The notes: generated by a model from the letters alone, not told the origin. 19,895 bases of DNA from Friedmanniella sp. (GCA_025964935.1 JAOPXW010000167.1:1-19895); one strand, 5' to 3'; numbered from the stretch's first letter, positions 7,117-15,567 are shown. Numbers and translations are program-made.

Positions 7117-7611
7117 TCACCACGGGCTGGTCTTATAGGGGGCCACGACCAGCGCACAGATCGGCTCGCCGGTGCAGTGCACCCCGGTGACGACCGACTG
7201 GGGCTCGGAGAACTGGACGTCGTAGCGCTGCACCATGTCCGCCAGGCTCTTGCTGATGGCGTCCCGGACGAAGGCCTCGCTGCCGCCCTCGTGCTCGACG
7301 AACAGCCCACCCTGGCCGTCGACGCGCTGGACCCAGCCGATGCCGGCCCAGGCCTCCTCACCGGGGGTGCAGGTCCGCTGCTCGGCGAAGACGCAGTAGA
7401 GCCGGTCGCCCCAGTCACCCCTGGGAGCCGGGGTCTGCCCCGAGGGGTCGACCTGCCAGCCCGGCGGGATCACGCTGGAGAGGCGGACAAGGTTGTTCTC
7501 GCCGATGCCGAGGTCCATCAGGGCTCGGTGGAAGGCGGCGAGGGTCGTGGCGCCGCCGCCGATGGCCGAGAGAACGGGAATGACTTGCGCATGGGGCACA
7601 GCTGGATCCAC
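7117..7611 (-). CDS. Pyruvoyl-dependent arginine decarboxylase
   Basis: This 164-residue protein is the length of the archaeal and chlamydial pyruvoyl arginine decarboxylases, which convert arginine to agmatine and CO2. The diagnostic feature is NLVRLSSVIPPGW (residues 40-52). In this family the proenzyme cleaves itself between the two serines (here S45 and S46), producing a small beta chain and an alpha chain of about 119 residues capped by a pyruvoyl group. Glycines in AIGGGATTLAAFHRAL and the later GLFVEHEGG (candidate catalytic Glu 106) also match. The start is GTG 7611; the Shine-Dalgarno signal (GGAA) is weak and close, so it is tentative. The gene lies downstream of a hybrid histidine kinase on the same strand, separated by 203 bases and a strong hairpin. 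No agmatinase or transporter is in the window, so the role (polyamine supply, acid consumption or arginine breakdown) is open. Confidence 0.87.
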   Translation of the reverse strand: MDPAVPHAQVIPVLSAIGGGATTLAAFHRALMDLGIGENNLVRLSSVIPPGWQVDPSGQTPAPRGDWGDRLYCVFAEQRTCTPGEEAWAGIGWVQRVDGQGGLFVEHEGGSEAFVRDAISKSLADMVQRYDVQFSEPQSVVTGVHCTGEPICALVVAPYKTSPW

Positions 7612-7675
7612 TTCCGTCGTCGAGCCCCGAGCCCGAGAGTCAACTCTTCACCACAGGCATCAGCCTGGGAGTCCA

Positions 7676-7681
7676 AAATTA
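7676..7681 (-). promoter_or_regulatory. Possible extended -10 element of the arginine decarboxylase gene
   Basis: On the minus strand TGCTAATTT gives a TGN-extended -10 with hexamer TAATTT, the only AT-rich patch in the 203-base gap. Transcription would start near 7669, leaving a leader of about 57 bases that contains a small hairpin (CAGGC-TGAT-GCCTG, plus-strand positions 7654-7667). No clear -35 is visible. Confidence 0.35.
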
Positions 7682-7793
7682 GCATCGCGGGCTCGCCCGC
7701 ACCGGTGGTTCAACGAGAACCGCTCTTCGCGCACCCGTTCCACCGGCAACCGCCCCGGGGGGCGGCGACCGGAGACCGGGGGCCGCCGCCGGA

Positions 7794-7815
7794 GCGCGGG
7801 CCGACCGGCCCGCGC
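7794..7815 (-). terminator. Perfect hairpin at the end of the histidine kinase gene
   Basis: GCGCGGGCCG (7794-7803) and CGGCCCGCGC (7806-7815) are perfect ten-base complements separated by two bases. The structure includes the last base of the kinase stop codon. No T-run follows, but GC-rich actinobacteria often use such tail-less hairpins. It would separate the kinase transcript from the decarboxylase. Confidence 0.5.
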
Positions 7816-10800
7816 TAGCGCTGCAGCACCGGGCTCACCTGGCGCAGGGCGGTCGAGGCCCGGGTCAGCTCCACGGCGAGCCGGTCCAGCTCGGCCGACG
7901 CCGGTACGCTGCCCTGCTGCCGCGCGGTCCGCTCCATGGTGCCGCACAGCTGGGCGACCCGGTCCGCCCCGATCGTGGCCGAGGTCCCCCGGAGCTCGTG
8001 CGCCGCGTCGGCCAGCGTACCGGCGTCGCCCGCTGCGGCCGCCGTCCGCAGCGCCTCGAGCCGGTTCCCGCTGCGCTCCAGGAAGGTGTCGACGATGATG
8101 TCCAGCATGCTGGTCCCGTCGGCCGCGCGCAGATCGGCGAGGTCGGCCAGTCGGCTGTTGTCCAGGGTCGCGACGGTCCAGAGCTCGTCGCCGTCCTCCG
8201 GCGTGGCCGCACCCGGCTCCGGGTCGGCCCCCGAGGTCCGTCCGACCCAGCGGGCCAGGGTGACCTCCAGGGCCTCGAAGTTGACGGGCTTGGAGATGTA
8301 GTCGTCCATCCCCGCGTTCAGGCAGCGGTCCCGGTCCTCGGCCAGCGCCCCCGCCGTCATCGCGATGACCGGCAGGTAGGACAGCTCCCCGGCGGCCTGC
8401 CGGCGGCGGATCTGCTCGGTCGCGGTGTAGCCGTCCATCACCGGCATGTGGCAGTCCATCAGCACCGCCGCGTACGAGCCGGCCCGCAGCGCGTCCAGCG
8501 CCTGCAGCCCGTCGTTGACGCACCGCGACTGGTAGCCCAGCCGGGACAGCACGCCCTCGGCCACCAGCTGGTTCAGGAGGTTGTCCTCCACGACCAGGAT
8601 CCGGCCCAGGTCCGGCGCCTTCTCCAGCGGCAGGTGCTGCCGGGTCCGCTTGCGCTCGTTCAGGTCGGTCTCGATCGGGGCCATCAGCCGCATCAGCTTG
8701 TCGAACAGCTCCTGACCGCGTACGGGCTTGGTCAGCCACTGCCCGATCCCGGCGGCACTGAAGACCTCCGGCGGGACCTGCAGGCTGGAGGTGAGCATCA
8801 GCATCGGCAGCTCGCCCAGGGCCGGGTCGGTCGAGATCTGGGTGGCGAGCTCGAGGCCGTCGGTCCCCGGCATCAGCATGTCCAGCACGGCGAGGTCGAA
8901 CGGCCGGCCCTCGGCGGCCCGGGCGCGGAGCCGGGCCAGCGCGGTCGTGGCGTCGGCGACCAGCTCGGGATGCATCCGCCAGGAGCGGAGCTGGGCGTCC
9001 AGGATGGTGCGGTTCGTGGCGTTGTCGTCGACGACCAGCACGCGGAGGTCGCTCAGCAGGTCGCTGCTGGGCAGTGGCTCGGCCCCGGCCTGCGCGAGCG
9101 GCAGCGGAATCTCGAACCAGAAGGTGCTGCCCGCCCCGAGCTCGCTCTGGACGCCGATGGACCCGCCCATGACGTCGACCAGACTGCGCGAGATGGCCAG
9201 TCCCAGCCCGGTGCCGCCGAAGCGGCGGGTGGTCGAGGCGTCCGCCTGGGAGAAGGACTCGAACAGCCGCGACTGGTCCCCGGGGTTGATCCCGATCCCG
9301 GTGTCGGCGACCTCGAAGCGCAGCCGGGCCTGACCCGCCGGGGCGGGGACGGTCGAGACCTTGACCGCCACCTCGCCGGTCGGGGTGAACTTGACCGCGT
9401 TGGAGGCCAGGTTGAGCAGGATCTGGCGGATCCGTCCCGGGTCGCCGAGGACCGCCGTGGGCACCTCGCTCGGGCAGTACACGATGAGCTCCAGCTGCTT
9501 GGAGGAGGCGGCCGGGGCCAGCAGCGCGCCGACGTCCTCCACCAGCCCCCGGGGGTCGAACTCGGTCGGGTCGAGCACGACCTTGCCCGCCTCCAGCTTG
9601 GAGAAGTCCAGGATGTCGTTGATCACCGACAGCAGCGCCTCGCCCGCGCCCCGCACACCCTCGGCGTACTGGCGCTGGGTCTCGTCGAGCTCGGTGTCCA
9701 GCAGCAGCGACGTCAGTCCGATCACCCCGTTCATGGGGGTGCGGATCTCGTGGCTCATGGTGGCGAGGAACTCCGACTTCAGCCGGGAGGACTCGAGGGC
9801 CTCCTGCCGGGCCGTCTCCAGGGCGACCGCGGCCGTGCGCCGCTGGGTGATGTCCTGGCCGAAGAGCGAGATGCCGCACACCGCACCGTCGGAGACCACC
9901 GGCGAGACCGTCACCGCGACCGGGAGGATGCCACCGTCCGGGTGCTCGTAGTCCAGCTCGTACGCGTCCAGGCGGCGGCCCTGCCGGGCGTCCTCGAGGA
10001 GGCGGCGCACCCGCTCGACCCCGGCGGCGGTGAAGAAGGTCACCGGCTGCCCGAGAACGTCCTCGGACCGGTGTCCGTAGAGTCGCTCGGCCGCCGGGTT
10101 CCACGCGGTCACGAGCCCGTCCGCCGAGACGCCGACCACGGCGTCGGCCGAGGAGGTGACGATCGAGCCCATCGTGGCCAGGTCCGCGGTCCGCAGCGCG
10201 ACCTTCTGCTCCAGGTCCCGGGTCAGGGTGACGTTCTCCCACACGATCATGACCTGCCGCACGGCGACGGCGAGCAGCAGGACGGCCCCGCCGGCCGTGA
10301 AGAAACGGTCGCCGGTCGCGGTGCCGGAGCCGAGCACGACCATGGTCCCCAGCACCGGCCCGTACGGCACCAGCTGGGCGAGCAGGGAGAACCGGTGGCT
10401 GGACGACGGGGTGTGCTGACGTGAGATGGAGGCGGAGAGGCCGATCAGCACCGGCGCGGCGATCCAGCCGGCGACCAGCGGTGACCCGGTCAGGTTGTCG
10501 ACGCCCTCGGCTCCGAGCCGGACGTACAGGCTGTCGGTGACCACCAGCACGACCAGCCCGACGCCGAGGCAGCCCCAGGTGGCTCGGTCGCGCGGCCGCT
10601 GGCGCATCCCGAGGGTGAACAGCACCGAGCAGATGGCGACGTCTGCGATCGGGTAGGCCAGCCCCATCCAGCCCGACATGGTGGTCAGGTCCGCCTTCTC
10701 GCGGACCACCCGGAGCACGGTGGCCTCGCTGACCAGGATCACCCCGAGGGTGATGACCACGGCGTCCAGCATCACCCGGAACCGGGAGATGAGCCGGCTC

Positions 10801-11222
10801 GGCGGCTTGGGGAAGGCGAACAGGGCCGCGATCAGGGGCACCGCGTAGCCGAGGTAGCTGACGGCGTCCTGCCAGCCGGCCTTCGCCGCATGGGTCGTCT
10901 GGAGGGCGTCGTAGGTGTAGAGCAGCTGGCCGATCAGGCCCAGGCCCATCGACAGCGCGAGCAGGGCCCAGGCGCGGCTCGCCGGGGTCCGCAGCCGGGC
11001 GGCCCGGGTGCAGGCCACGATGCTGAACGTGATGGCCACCAGCATCGCCACGTTGCCCACCGCTGCGGTGGCGGGGGTGTTCACCCCGCCGGCGGAGACC
11101 AGGGTGGTGACCACCAGGATGACCACCAGCCAGGCCGCAGCCACGACGGTGGCCCGGGGCGACAGGCCGGGCACCCGGGGCAGGGGTCGGGAACGGGAAC
11201 GGGAACGGGACAGCATGCTCAT
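7815..11222 (-). CDS. Membrane hybrid sensor histidine kinase (PAS-HisKA-HATPase-REC-REC-HPt)
   Basis: This large phosphorelay protein has 1135 residues from ATG 11222, which is preceded by GAAGG eight bases upstream. A GTG at 11306 would add 28 residues without support. The N-terminus has about nine hydrophobic helices (residues about 25-325), then a PAS domain (SSADAVVGVSADGLVTAWNPAAERLYG), HisKA with phosphoaccepting H491 in FLATMSHEIRTPMNG, HATPase with NLASNAVKF, DTGIGI and GGTGLGL motifs, two receiver domains (phosphoaccepting D781 in AVLDMLMPG and D923 in VLMDCHMPV, each with a KPV lysine), and a C-terminal HPt with H1075 in AHELRGTSATIG. No DNA-binding or c-di-GMP output domain is present, so a separate response regulator, not in this window, must receive the signal. 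The sensed ligand is unknown. The layout matches BarA-type unorthodox kinases apart from the multi-helix sensor. Confidence 0.95.
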   Translation of the reverse strand: MSMLSRSRSRSRPLPRVPGLSPRATVVAAAWLVVILVVTTLVSAGGVNTPATAAVGNVAMLVAITFSIVACTRAARLRTPASRAWALLALSMGLGLIGQLLYTYDALQTTHAAKAGWQDAVSYLGYAVPLIAALFAFPKPPSRLISRFRVMLDAVVITLGVILVSEATVLRVVREKADLTTMSGWMGLAYPIADVAICSVLFTLGMRQRPRDRATWGCLGVGLVVLVVTDSLYVRLGAEGVDNLTGSPLVAGWIAAPVLIGLSASISRQHTPSSSHRFSLLAQLVPYGPVLGTMVVLGSGTATGDRFFTAGGAVLLLAVAVRQVMIVWENVTLTRDLEQKVALRTADLATMGSIVTSSADAVVGVSADGLVTAWNPAAERLYGHRSEDVLGQPVTFFTAAGVERVRRLLEDARQGRRLDAYELDYEHPDGGILPVAVTVSPVVSDGAVCGISLFGQDITQRRTAAVALETARQEALESSRLKSEFLATMSHEIRTPMNGVIGLTSLLLDTELDETQRQYAEGVRGAGEALLSVINDILDFSKLEAGKVVLDPTEFDPRGLVEDVGALLAPAASSKQLELIVYCPSEVPTAVLGDPGRIRQILLNLASNAVKFTPTGEVAVKVSTVPAPAGQARLRFEVADTGIGINPGDQSRLFESFSQADASTTRRFGGTGLGLAISRSLVDVMGGSIGVQSELGAGSTFWFEIPLPLAQAGAEPLPSSDLLSDLRVLVVDDNATNRTILDAQLRSWRMHPELVADATTALARLRARAAEGRPFDLAVLDMLMPGTDGLELATQISTDPALGELPMLMLTSSLQVPPEVFSAAGIGQWLTKPVRGQELFDKLMRLMAPIETDLNERKRTRQHLPLEKAPDLGRILVVEDNLLNQLVAEGVLSRLGYQSRCVNDGLQALDALRAGSYAAVLMDCHMPVMDGYTATEQIRRRQAAGELSYLPVIAMTAGALAEDRDRCLNAGMDDYISKPVNFEALEVTLARWVGRTSGADPEPGAATPEDGDELWTVATLDNSRLADLADLRAADGTSMLDIIVDTFLERSGNRLEALRTAAAAGDAGTLADAAHELRGTSATIGADRVAQLCGTMERTARQQGSVPASAELDRLAVELTRASTALRQVSPVLQR
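11188..11210. repeat. Hexanucleotide tandem repeat at the kinase N-terminus
   Basis: CGGGAA is repeated 3.8 times on the plus strand. In the kinase it encodes an alternating Ser-Arg run (SRSRSRSR) just after the start. Because the unit is six bases, slippage would change protein length by two residues without a frameshift, altering positive charge before the first membrane helix. Confidence 0.8.
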
Positions 11223-11281
11223 CGAGTGAACCTTCGCGTTGCCCCGAGCGATATGGAACCACCGTTTTGGACGATACCCCA

Positions 11282-11311
11282 CCCTCGTGGCCGCGGTGGG
11301 CGGCACGAGGG
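11282..11311 (-). terminator. Perfect hairpin downstream of the FN3/beta-propeller gene
   Basis: CCCTCGTG (11282-11289) and CACGAGGG (11304-11311) are exact eight-base inverted copies with a 14-base GC-rich loop. The hairpin begins 13 bases after the stop of the minus-strand FN3 gene and precedes the kinase start, which suits a terminator. It lacks a T-run; an operator for the kinase promoter is an alternative. Confidence 0.45.
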
Positions 11312-11324
11312 AATAGCGGTGTGT

Positions 11325-12620
11325 CTAGCCCACGGCCAGCAGTCCGAACGTGCCCTGCGCCAGTCGCGTCGGCGCCCCGCCGCCGGCGGCGAAGCGGAGC
11401 AGGCCCGGGTCGGTGCCGAGCTGGGCGGCGTAGACCTGCCCGCCCCGGTCGGCGGCGAGGTGCAGCTGTTCGTCCCGGGTGGTGCGCAGTCCGGTGACGG
11501 GCACGGTGGCCGGCGTCGTGGCCGACGGCGGGAAGGACAGCAGCTCGGGGACGTTGCGGTCCGGTGTGCAGCTGCCGGTCTGCTCACCCAGGCCGGCGCA
11601 GAAGCTGACCGACTGGGCCAGGAAGAACCGCCCGTCCGGGCCGACGGTGCCGCCGTTCTCCGCGAGCCGGGTCGACACCGATAAGGCGTCACTCGCCCCC
11701 GGGTTGATGACCGACCACCAGGTCGCTCCACTCCCCCCGGTGGCCCGCACCTTGGTGTAGAAGCGGCCGTGGTCGTCGTCGAGGAGGTTGGTGGCGTAGC
11801 CGGTGGTGCCGACGACGCGGGTCACCGGCGCCCCCGCCCCGTACGTGGTCAGGGTCAGGTTGATGCTGTTCACCTCACCGACCGTGACCTGGCCGTCGGC
11901 CTGCACGGCGAGGAAGTCCCCCGGCCGCGAGGACACCCGGGTGGTCGCGCCGGCGGGGGTCCGCCGGGTCACCCCGCCGGTGCCCAGGACGTACACGTTG
12001 CCGGCCGCGTCGGTCTCGACCGCCCGGCCGGCGCCGAGTGCGGTGCTCGTCCCGGTGGGCGACACCTCCCGCACGGCTCCGTCGTCGACCAGGTAGGCGT
12101 TGCCGCTGGGGTCGGTGGCCAGGTCGCTGACCTGGGTCAGACCGGTGACCAGCACCGTCTCGGTGCCGCCGGTCAGGGGCAGCCGGACCAGGGTGTGGTC
12201 AGCGGTGTCCACCGCGACGAGCGAGTCGACGTGCGCCGCGGGGCGGGCGACGAGGAAGGTGACCCGGGCCGACGGGCTCCGCCCCCAGCGGTTGCGGGCC
12301 GAGACGTGGACCACGTAGCGGGAGCCGGCGGTCAGCGCGAGGACGGTGGACCGGGCGCGGGCCGGCAACGTCCGGCTGTGGGTGACGGCGTGGGTCCGGG
12401 CCAGGGCCCAGGAGACCCGGTAGCTGGTGATCGGGGCCGAGCCGCTGGTGCGCGGAGCCCGCCAGGTGAGCTTGACGGAGCCGACCGGCTGCCCGGTCCC
12501 GGTGACCGCGAGCGACCGCGGGGCACTCGGCGGCGTGCGCCGGACGGTGGCCTCCGCCGACCCGACGAACCCGGCCAGCAGAACGACCGCACACACGAGC
12601 GACCCGAGAACGCGTCTCAT
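11325..12620 (-). CDS. Secreted fibronectin type III / beta-propeller protein
   Basis: This is a 431-residue exported protein. A Sec signal peptide (MRRVLGSLVCAVVLLAGFVGSAEA) has a likely cleavage after AEA. Residues about 32-125 form a fibronectin type III domain (PPSAPRSLAVTG, VKLTWRAP, ITSYRVSW, YVVHVSARNRWGRS). The remainder has repeated NHL/SMP-30-like blades with the pattern ATDPSGNAYLVD, ETDAAGNVYVLG, VQADGQVTV and LAADRGGQVYAA, predicting a six-bladed propeller. No catalytic residues or LPXTG anchor are seen. A strong GGGGAGGAAG lies just before ATG 12620. It is probably an extracellular binding protein; ligand unknown. It shares direction with the kinase downstream but is separated by a hairpin. 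Confidence 0.85.
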   Translation of the reverse strand: MRRVLGSLVCAVVLLAGFVGSAEATVRRTPPSAPRSLAVTGTGQPVGSVKLTWRAPRTSGSAPITSYRVSWALARTHAVTHSRTLPARARSTVLALTAGSRYVVHVSARNRWGRSPSARVTFLVARPAAHVDSLVAVDTADHTLVRLPLTGGTETVLVTGLTQVSDLATDPSGNAYLVDDGAVREVSPTGTSTALGAGRAVETDAAGNVYVLGTGGVTRRTPAGATTRVSSRPGDFLAVQADGQVTVGEVNSINLTLTTYGAGAPVTRVVGTTGYATNLLDDDHGRFYTKVRATGGSGATWWSVINPGASDALSVSTRLAENGGTVGPDGRFFLAQSVSFCAGLGEQTGSCTPDRNVPELLSFPPSATTPATVPVTGLRTTRDEQLHLAADRGGQVYAAQLGTDPGLLRFAAGGGAPTRLAQGTFGLLAVG

Positions 12621-12664
12621 CGGCTTCCTCCCCGAACACTGACCTCGACGACCTGACCTGGTCG

Positions 12665-12670
12665 ATGCTA
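12665..12670 (-). promoter_or_regulatory. Possible -10 element of the FN3/beta-propeller gene
   Basis: TAGCAT on the minus strand fits the TANNNT pattern and would place the transcript start about 38 bases before the ATG. The 155-base gap upstream (12621-12775) is AT-richer than its surroundings, but no -35 at normal spacing is evident. Confidence 0.3.
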
Positions 12671-12775
12671 GGCGAGCGGGAAGGGCGGTGCGGGCTTTTG
12701 ATCATGTCTTGAGGGCACCGAGATCAGGCGTGCACATTTACGTCGCGCCCGCCGGGCCGGCCCTGGGGCCCCACC

Positions 12776-13741
12776 TCAGCGCGAGCTGACCAGGGACCGC
12801 AGGAAGAACACCAGGTTGGCCGGTCGCTCGGCCAGCCGACGCATGAAGTAGCCGTACCACTGGTCCCCGTACGGGGTGTAGACCCGCACGTGCCGGCCCT
12901 CGGCGACCAGCCGCCGCTGCTCGTCGTCGCGGATCCCGTACAGCATCTGCAGCTCGTAGTCCCCCGGCCCCCGCTGGGAGGCGGCGGCCAGGTCCTGCGC
13001 GGCGGTGATCATCTGCGGGTCGTGCGAGGCCACCATCGGGTAGCCCTGCCCCGCCATCAGCACCTCCAGGCAGCGCCGGTAGCTCGCGTCCACCTCCGCC
13101 GCCCGCTGGAACGCGACCGAGGCCGGCTCGGCGTACGCGCCCTTGCACAGCCGGATCCGGGAGTGCGGACCCGACAGGTCGCGGCAGTCCTGCTCGGTGC
13201 GGTGCAGGTAGGCCTGCAGCACCGTGCCCAGGTGCGGGAACTCCTGGCGGAGCTCACGGACGATGGACAGGGTCGAGTCGGTCGTGGTGTGGTCCTCGGC
13301 GTCGACGGTCACCCAGGCGCCCACCGCGTACGCGGCCAGGCAGATGGTGCGCGCGTTGGCCAGGGCGACGGCCCGGCCCACCTCGGGCAGCGCCTGGCCC
13401 AGCGCCGACAGCTTGATGGAGACCTCCAGCGGCTCCACCCCGTCGACCTCGGGGGCGCTCAGCCGGCCGTACGCCTTGAGCAGGGACAGGTACGCCTGCA
13501 CCGTGGCCTCGGCCTGGGCCGCGTCGGTGGTGTCCTCACCCAGGTAGTCCACCGAGACGAACCGCCCGGAGGCGAGCAGGTCGCTGACGGCTTCGACCAC
13601 GGCGGACTCCGCTGCGCCGGGGACGAACCGGGCGACCAGCCGCTTGGTCAGGCCGCTGCGGCTGACCGTGCGCTCCAGCCGCGGCGAGCGGGCGGCCGCC
13701 AGCAGGACCGGGCGGAGGGGGTTGCTCAGCGTGAGGGCCAT
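12776..13741 (-). CDS. pruB: Proline dehydrogenase (monofunctional PRODH)
   Basis: This FAD enzyme oxidises L-proline to 1-pyrroline-5-carboxylate and passes electrons to the respiratory chain. At 321 residues it is the short, monofunctional form with a TIM-barrel fold. Signature segments are VSIKLSALG, VTVDAEDHTTTD, RIRLCKGAYAEP (Lys near residue 200), PMVASHDPQMI, QMLYGIRDDEQ, VRVYTPYGDQWYGYFMRRLAERPAN; the arginine pair in RRLAER binds the proline carboxylate in known structures. ATG 13741 shares its A with the pruA stop (TGATG), giving tight translational coupling. The frame is open 34 codons further upstream, but that is inside pruA. It works with the adjacent P5C dehydrogenase to make glutamate. 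Confidence 0.95.
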   Translation of the reverse strand: MALTLSNPLRPVLLAAARSPRLERTVSRSGLTKRLVARFVPGAAESAVVEAVSDLLASGRFVSVDYLGEDTTDAAQAEATVQAYLSLLKAYGRLSAPEVDGVEPLEVSIKLSALGQALPEVGRAVALANARTICLAAYAVGAWVTVDAEDHTTTDSTLSIVRELRQEFPHLGTVLQAYLHRTEQDCRDLSGPHSRIRLCKGAYAEPASVAFQRAAEVDASYRRCLEVLMAGQGYPMVASHDPQMITAAQDLAAASQRGPGDYELQMLYGIRDDEQRRLVAEGRHVRVYTPYGDQWYGYFMRRLAERPANLVFFLRSLVSSR

Positions 13742-15405
13742 CAGGACTCCGCCCCGGACACCGTGGTGTCGGCGGCCTGGTGCGGGTAGAGGTGGTGACG
13801 CGGCGGCACGAAGGTCTCCTTCACCGTCCGGGTCGAGGTCCACCGCAGCAGGTTCTGGGGCGAGCCGGCCTTGTCGTTGGTCCCCGAGGCGCGCGCGCCG
13901 CCGAAGGGCTGCTGCCCCACGACCGCGCCGGTCGGCTTGTCGTTGATGTAGAAGTTGCCGGCCGCGAAGCGGAGCTCGGCGTGCGCCTGCTGCACCGCCG
14001 CCCGGTCGGTGGCGATCACGGCCCCGGTCAGGGCGTACGCCGACCCGGCGTCGACCTGTCGCAGGGTGTCGACGTAGGCGCCGGGCCTGGCGTCGTCGTA
14101 GACGTGCACCGACAGGATCGGGCCGAAGTACTCGGTGGTGAAGGCCTGGTCGGTGGGGTCGTCGCCCAGCAGCACGGTCGGGGCGACGAAGAAGCCCTCG
14201 CGGTCGTCGTAGGTGCCGCCGGCGGCGATGGTCAGGCCCGGGGTCGCCTTGGCCCGGTCGATGGCGGCCGCGTTGCGGTCGAACGCCCGCTGGTCGATGA
14301 CCGCACCGCCGTAGTGGGACAGGTCGGTGACGTCGCCGTAGGACAGGGCGGACACCTTGTCGATGAAGTCGTCACCCATCCGGGCCCAGACCGAGCGGGG
14401 CACGAAGGCCCGGGAGGCGGCCGAGCACTTCTGGCCCTGGTAGTCGAACGCGCCGCGGATCATGGCCGTGGTCAGCACGTCGGGGTCCGCCGAGCTGTGG
14501 GCGACGACGAAGTCCTTGCCCCCGGTCTCCCCCACCAGGCGCGGGTAGGAGTGGTAGTTCGCGATGTTGTGGCCGACCTCGCGCCAGAGGCGCTGGAAGG
14601 TGGCGGTGGAGCCGGTGAAGTGGATGCCGGCCAGTCGCGGGTCGGCCAGCGCGACCTCCGAGACCAGGGGACCGTCCCCGAGCACGAGGTTGATCACGCC
14701 GGCCGGCAGGCCCGCCGCCTCCAGCAGCTGCATGGTCAGGTAGGCCGCGACCGCCTGGGTGGGCGACGGCTTCCAGATCACCGTGTTGCCCATCAGGGCC
14801 GGGGCGGTCGGCAGGTTACCCGCGTTGGCGGTGAAGTTGAAGGCCGTGATGGCGTAGACGAAGCCCTCGAGCGGGCGGTACTCGACCTGGTTCCAGACCC
14901 CGGGGCCCGAGACGGGCTGGTCGGCCAGGATCTGGCGGGCGAAGGCCACGTTGAAGCGCCAGAAGTCGATCAGCTCGCACGGGGTGTCGATCTCGGCCTG
15001 GTAGGCCGTCTTGGACTGGCCGAGCATGGTGGCCGCGGCCATCGTCTCGCGCCACGGCCCCGCGAGCAGGTCGGCGGCCCGCAGGAAGACCCCGGCCCGC
15101 TCGTCGAAGGGCAGGTCCCGCCACGCCGGGGCGGCACGGCCGGCGGCCTCGATGGCCGCGGCGACGTCGCTGTGACCCGCGTTGGCGTACGAGCCGATGA
15201 CCGAGGCATGCCGGTGGGGCTGGACGACGTTCTCGACCGAGCCGGACGCGTGCCGGTGGTGACCGCCGATGACCTGCTGGATCTCCGTTGGCTGGGCCAC
15301 CAGCTCGCTCAGCTTCGCGGTCAGCCGCGCGCGCTCGGGACTGCCCGGGGCGTAGTCGTGGACCGGCTCGTTCACGGGGGCGGGCACTTGGGTCACGGCG
15401 TCCAT
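13741..15405 (-). CDS. pruA: 1-pyrroline-5-carboxylate (glutamate semialdehyde) dehydrogenase
   Basis: This NAD+-dependent aldehyde dehydrogenase superfamily enzyme oxidises glutamate semialdehyde (from P5C) to glutamate, the second step of proline breakdown. Its 554 residues are typical of the mitochondrial/actinobacterial P5CDH group. Features are HFTGSTATFQRLW (cofactor loop), LVGETGGKDFVV with general base E293, GQKCSAASR with nucleophile C327, and C-terminal QPFGGARASGTNDKAG...LLRWTSTRTVKETFVPP. The ATG has GGAGG seven bases upstream. It is the first gene of a two-gene operon with proline dehydrogenase, divergent from a PucR-type regulator across a 186-base region. Confidence 0.96.
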   Translation of the reverse strand: MDAVTQVPAPVNEPVHDYAPGSPERARLTAKLSELVAQPTEIQQVIGGHHRHASGSVENVVQPHRHASVIGSYANAGHSDVAAAIEAAGRAAPAWRDLPFDERAGVFLRAADLLAGPWRETMAAATMLGQSKTAYQAEIDTPCELIDFWRFNVAFARQILADQPVSGPGVWNQVEYRPLEGFVYAITAFNFTANAGNLPTAPALMGNTVIWKPSPTQAVAAYLTMQLLEAAGLPAGVINLVLGDGPLVSEVALADPRLAGIHFTGSTATFQRLWREVGHNIANYHSYPRLVGETGGKDFVVAHSSADPDVLTTAMIRGAFDYQGQKCSAASRAFVPRSVWARMGDDFIDKVSALSYGDVTDLSHYGGAVIDQRAFDRNAAAIDRAKATPGLTIAAGGTYDDREGFFVAPTVLLGDDPTDQAFTTEYFGPILSVHVYDDARPGAYVDTLRQVDAGSAYALTGAVIATDRAAVQQAHAELRFAAGNFYINDKPTGAVVGQQPFGGARASGTNDKAGSPQNLLRWTSTRTVKETFVPPRHHLYPHQAADTTVSGAES

Positions 15406-15499
15406 CGGGGTCCTCCATCGGATGGTACGGGGAGCGGCAGGTCCCTCCCGTGGGCTCCATTCAACGGCACCGGAGTCCGCCTGTATGTGTGCGCCCCGC

Positions 15500-15505
15500 T
15501 AGAGT
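15500..15505 (+). promoter_or_regulatory. Possible -10 element of the PucR-family regulator
   Basis: TAGAGT fits TANNNT and lies 86 bases before the GTG start, just upstream of the nested inverted repeat. No good -35 is present at 17 bases, which could mean activator dependence. Confidence 0.3.
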
Positions 15506-15513
15506 CTGGGGTC

Positions 15514-15567
15514 CCCGTTCGTCCGATCGGCCAACCGTCACGGCCGGTGCCGAGCGGACCGAACGGG
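15514..15567 (+). promoter_or_regulatory. Nested inverted repeat in the pruA/regulator divergent region
   Basis: CCCGTTCGTCCG (15514-15525) and CGGACCGAACGGG (15555-15567) are complementary with a single bulged base. Inside them CGGCC (15528-15532) and GGCCG (15542-15546) form a second stem. It could be a structured mRNA leader of the regulator or a dyad operator; the sequence alone does not decide. Confidence 0.5.

Noticed and set aside
7998..10424. Long plus-strand open frame opposite the histidine kinase
   Set aside because: Arg/Gly/Gln-rich shadow; the minus strand carries every expected kinase motif.
12690..12730. FliA-like flagellar promoter (CTCAAG motif) upstream of the FN3 gene
   Set aside because: The minus strand has CTCAAG, but no GCCGAT-type -10 follows at the right distance.
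12746..12778. Terminator after proline dehydrogenase
   Set aside because: GGGCCGGCCC and GGGGCCCC are self-complementary, but overlapping pairings give no single clear stem-loop and there is no T-run.
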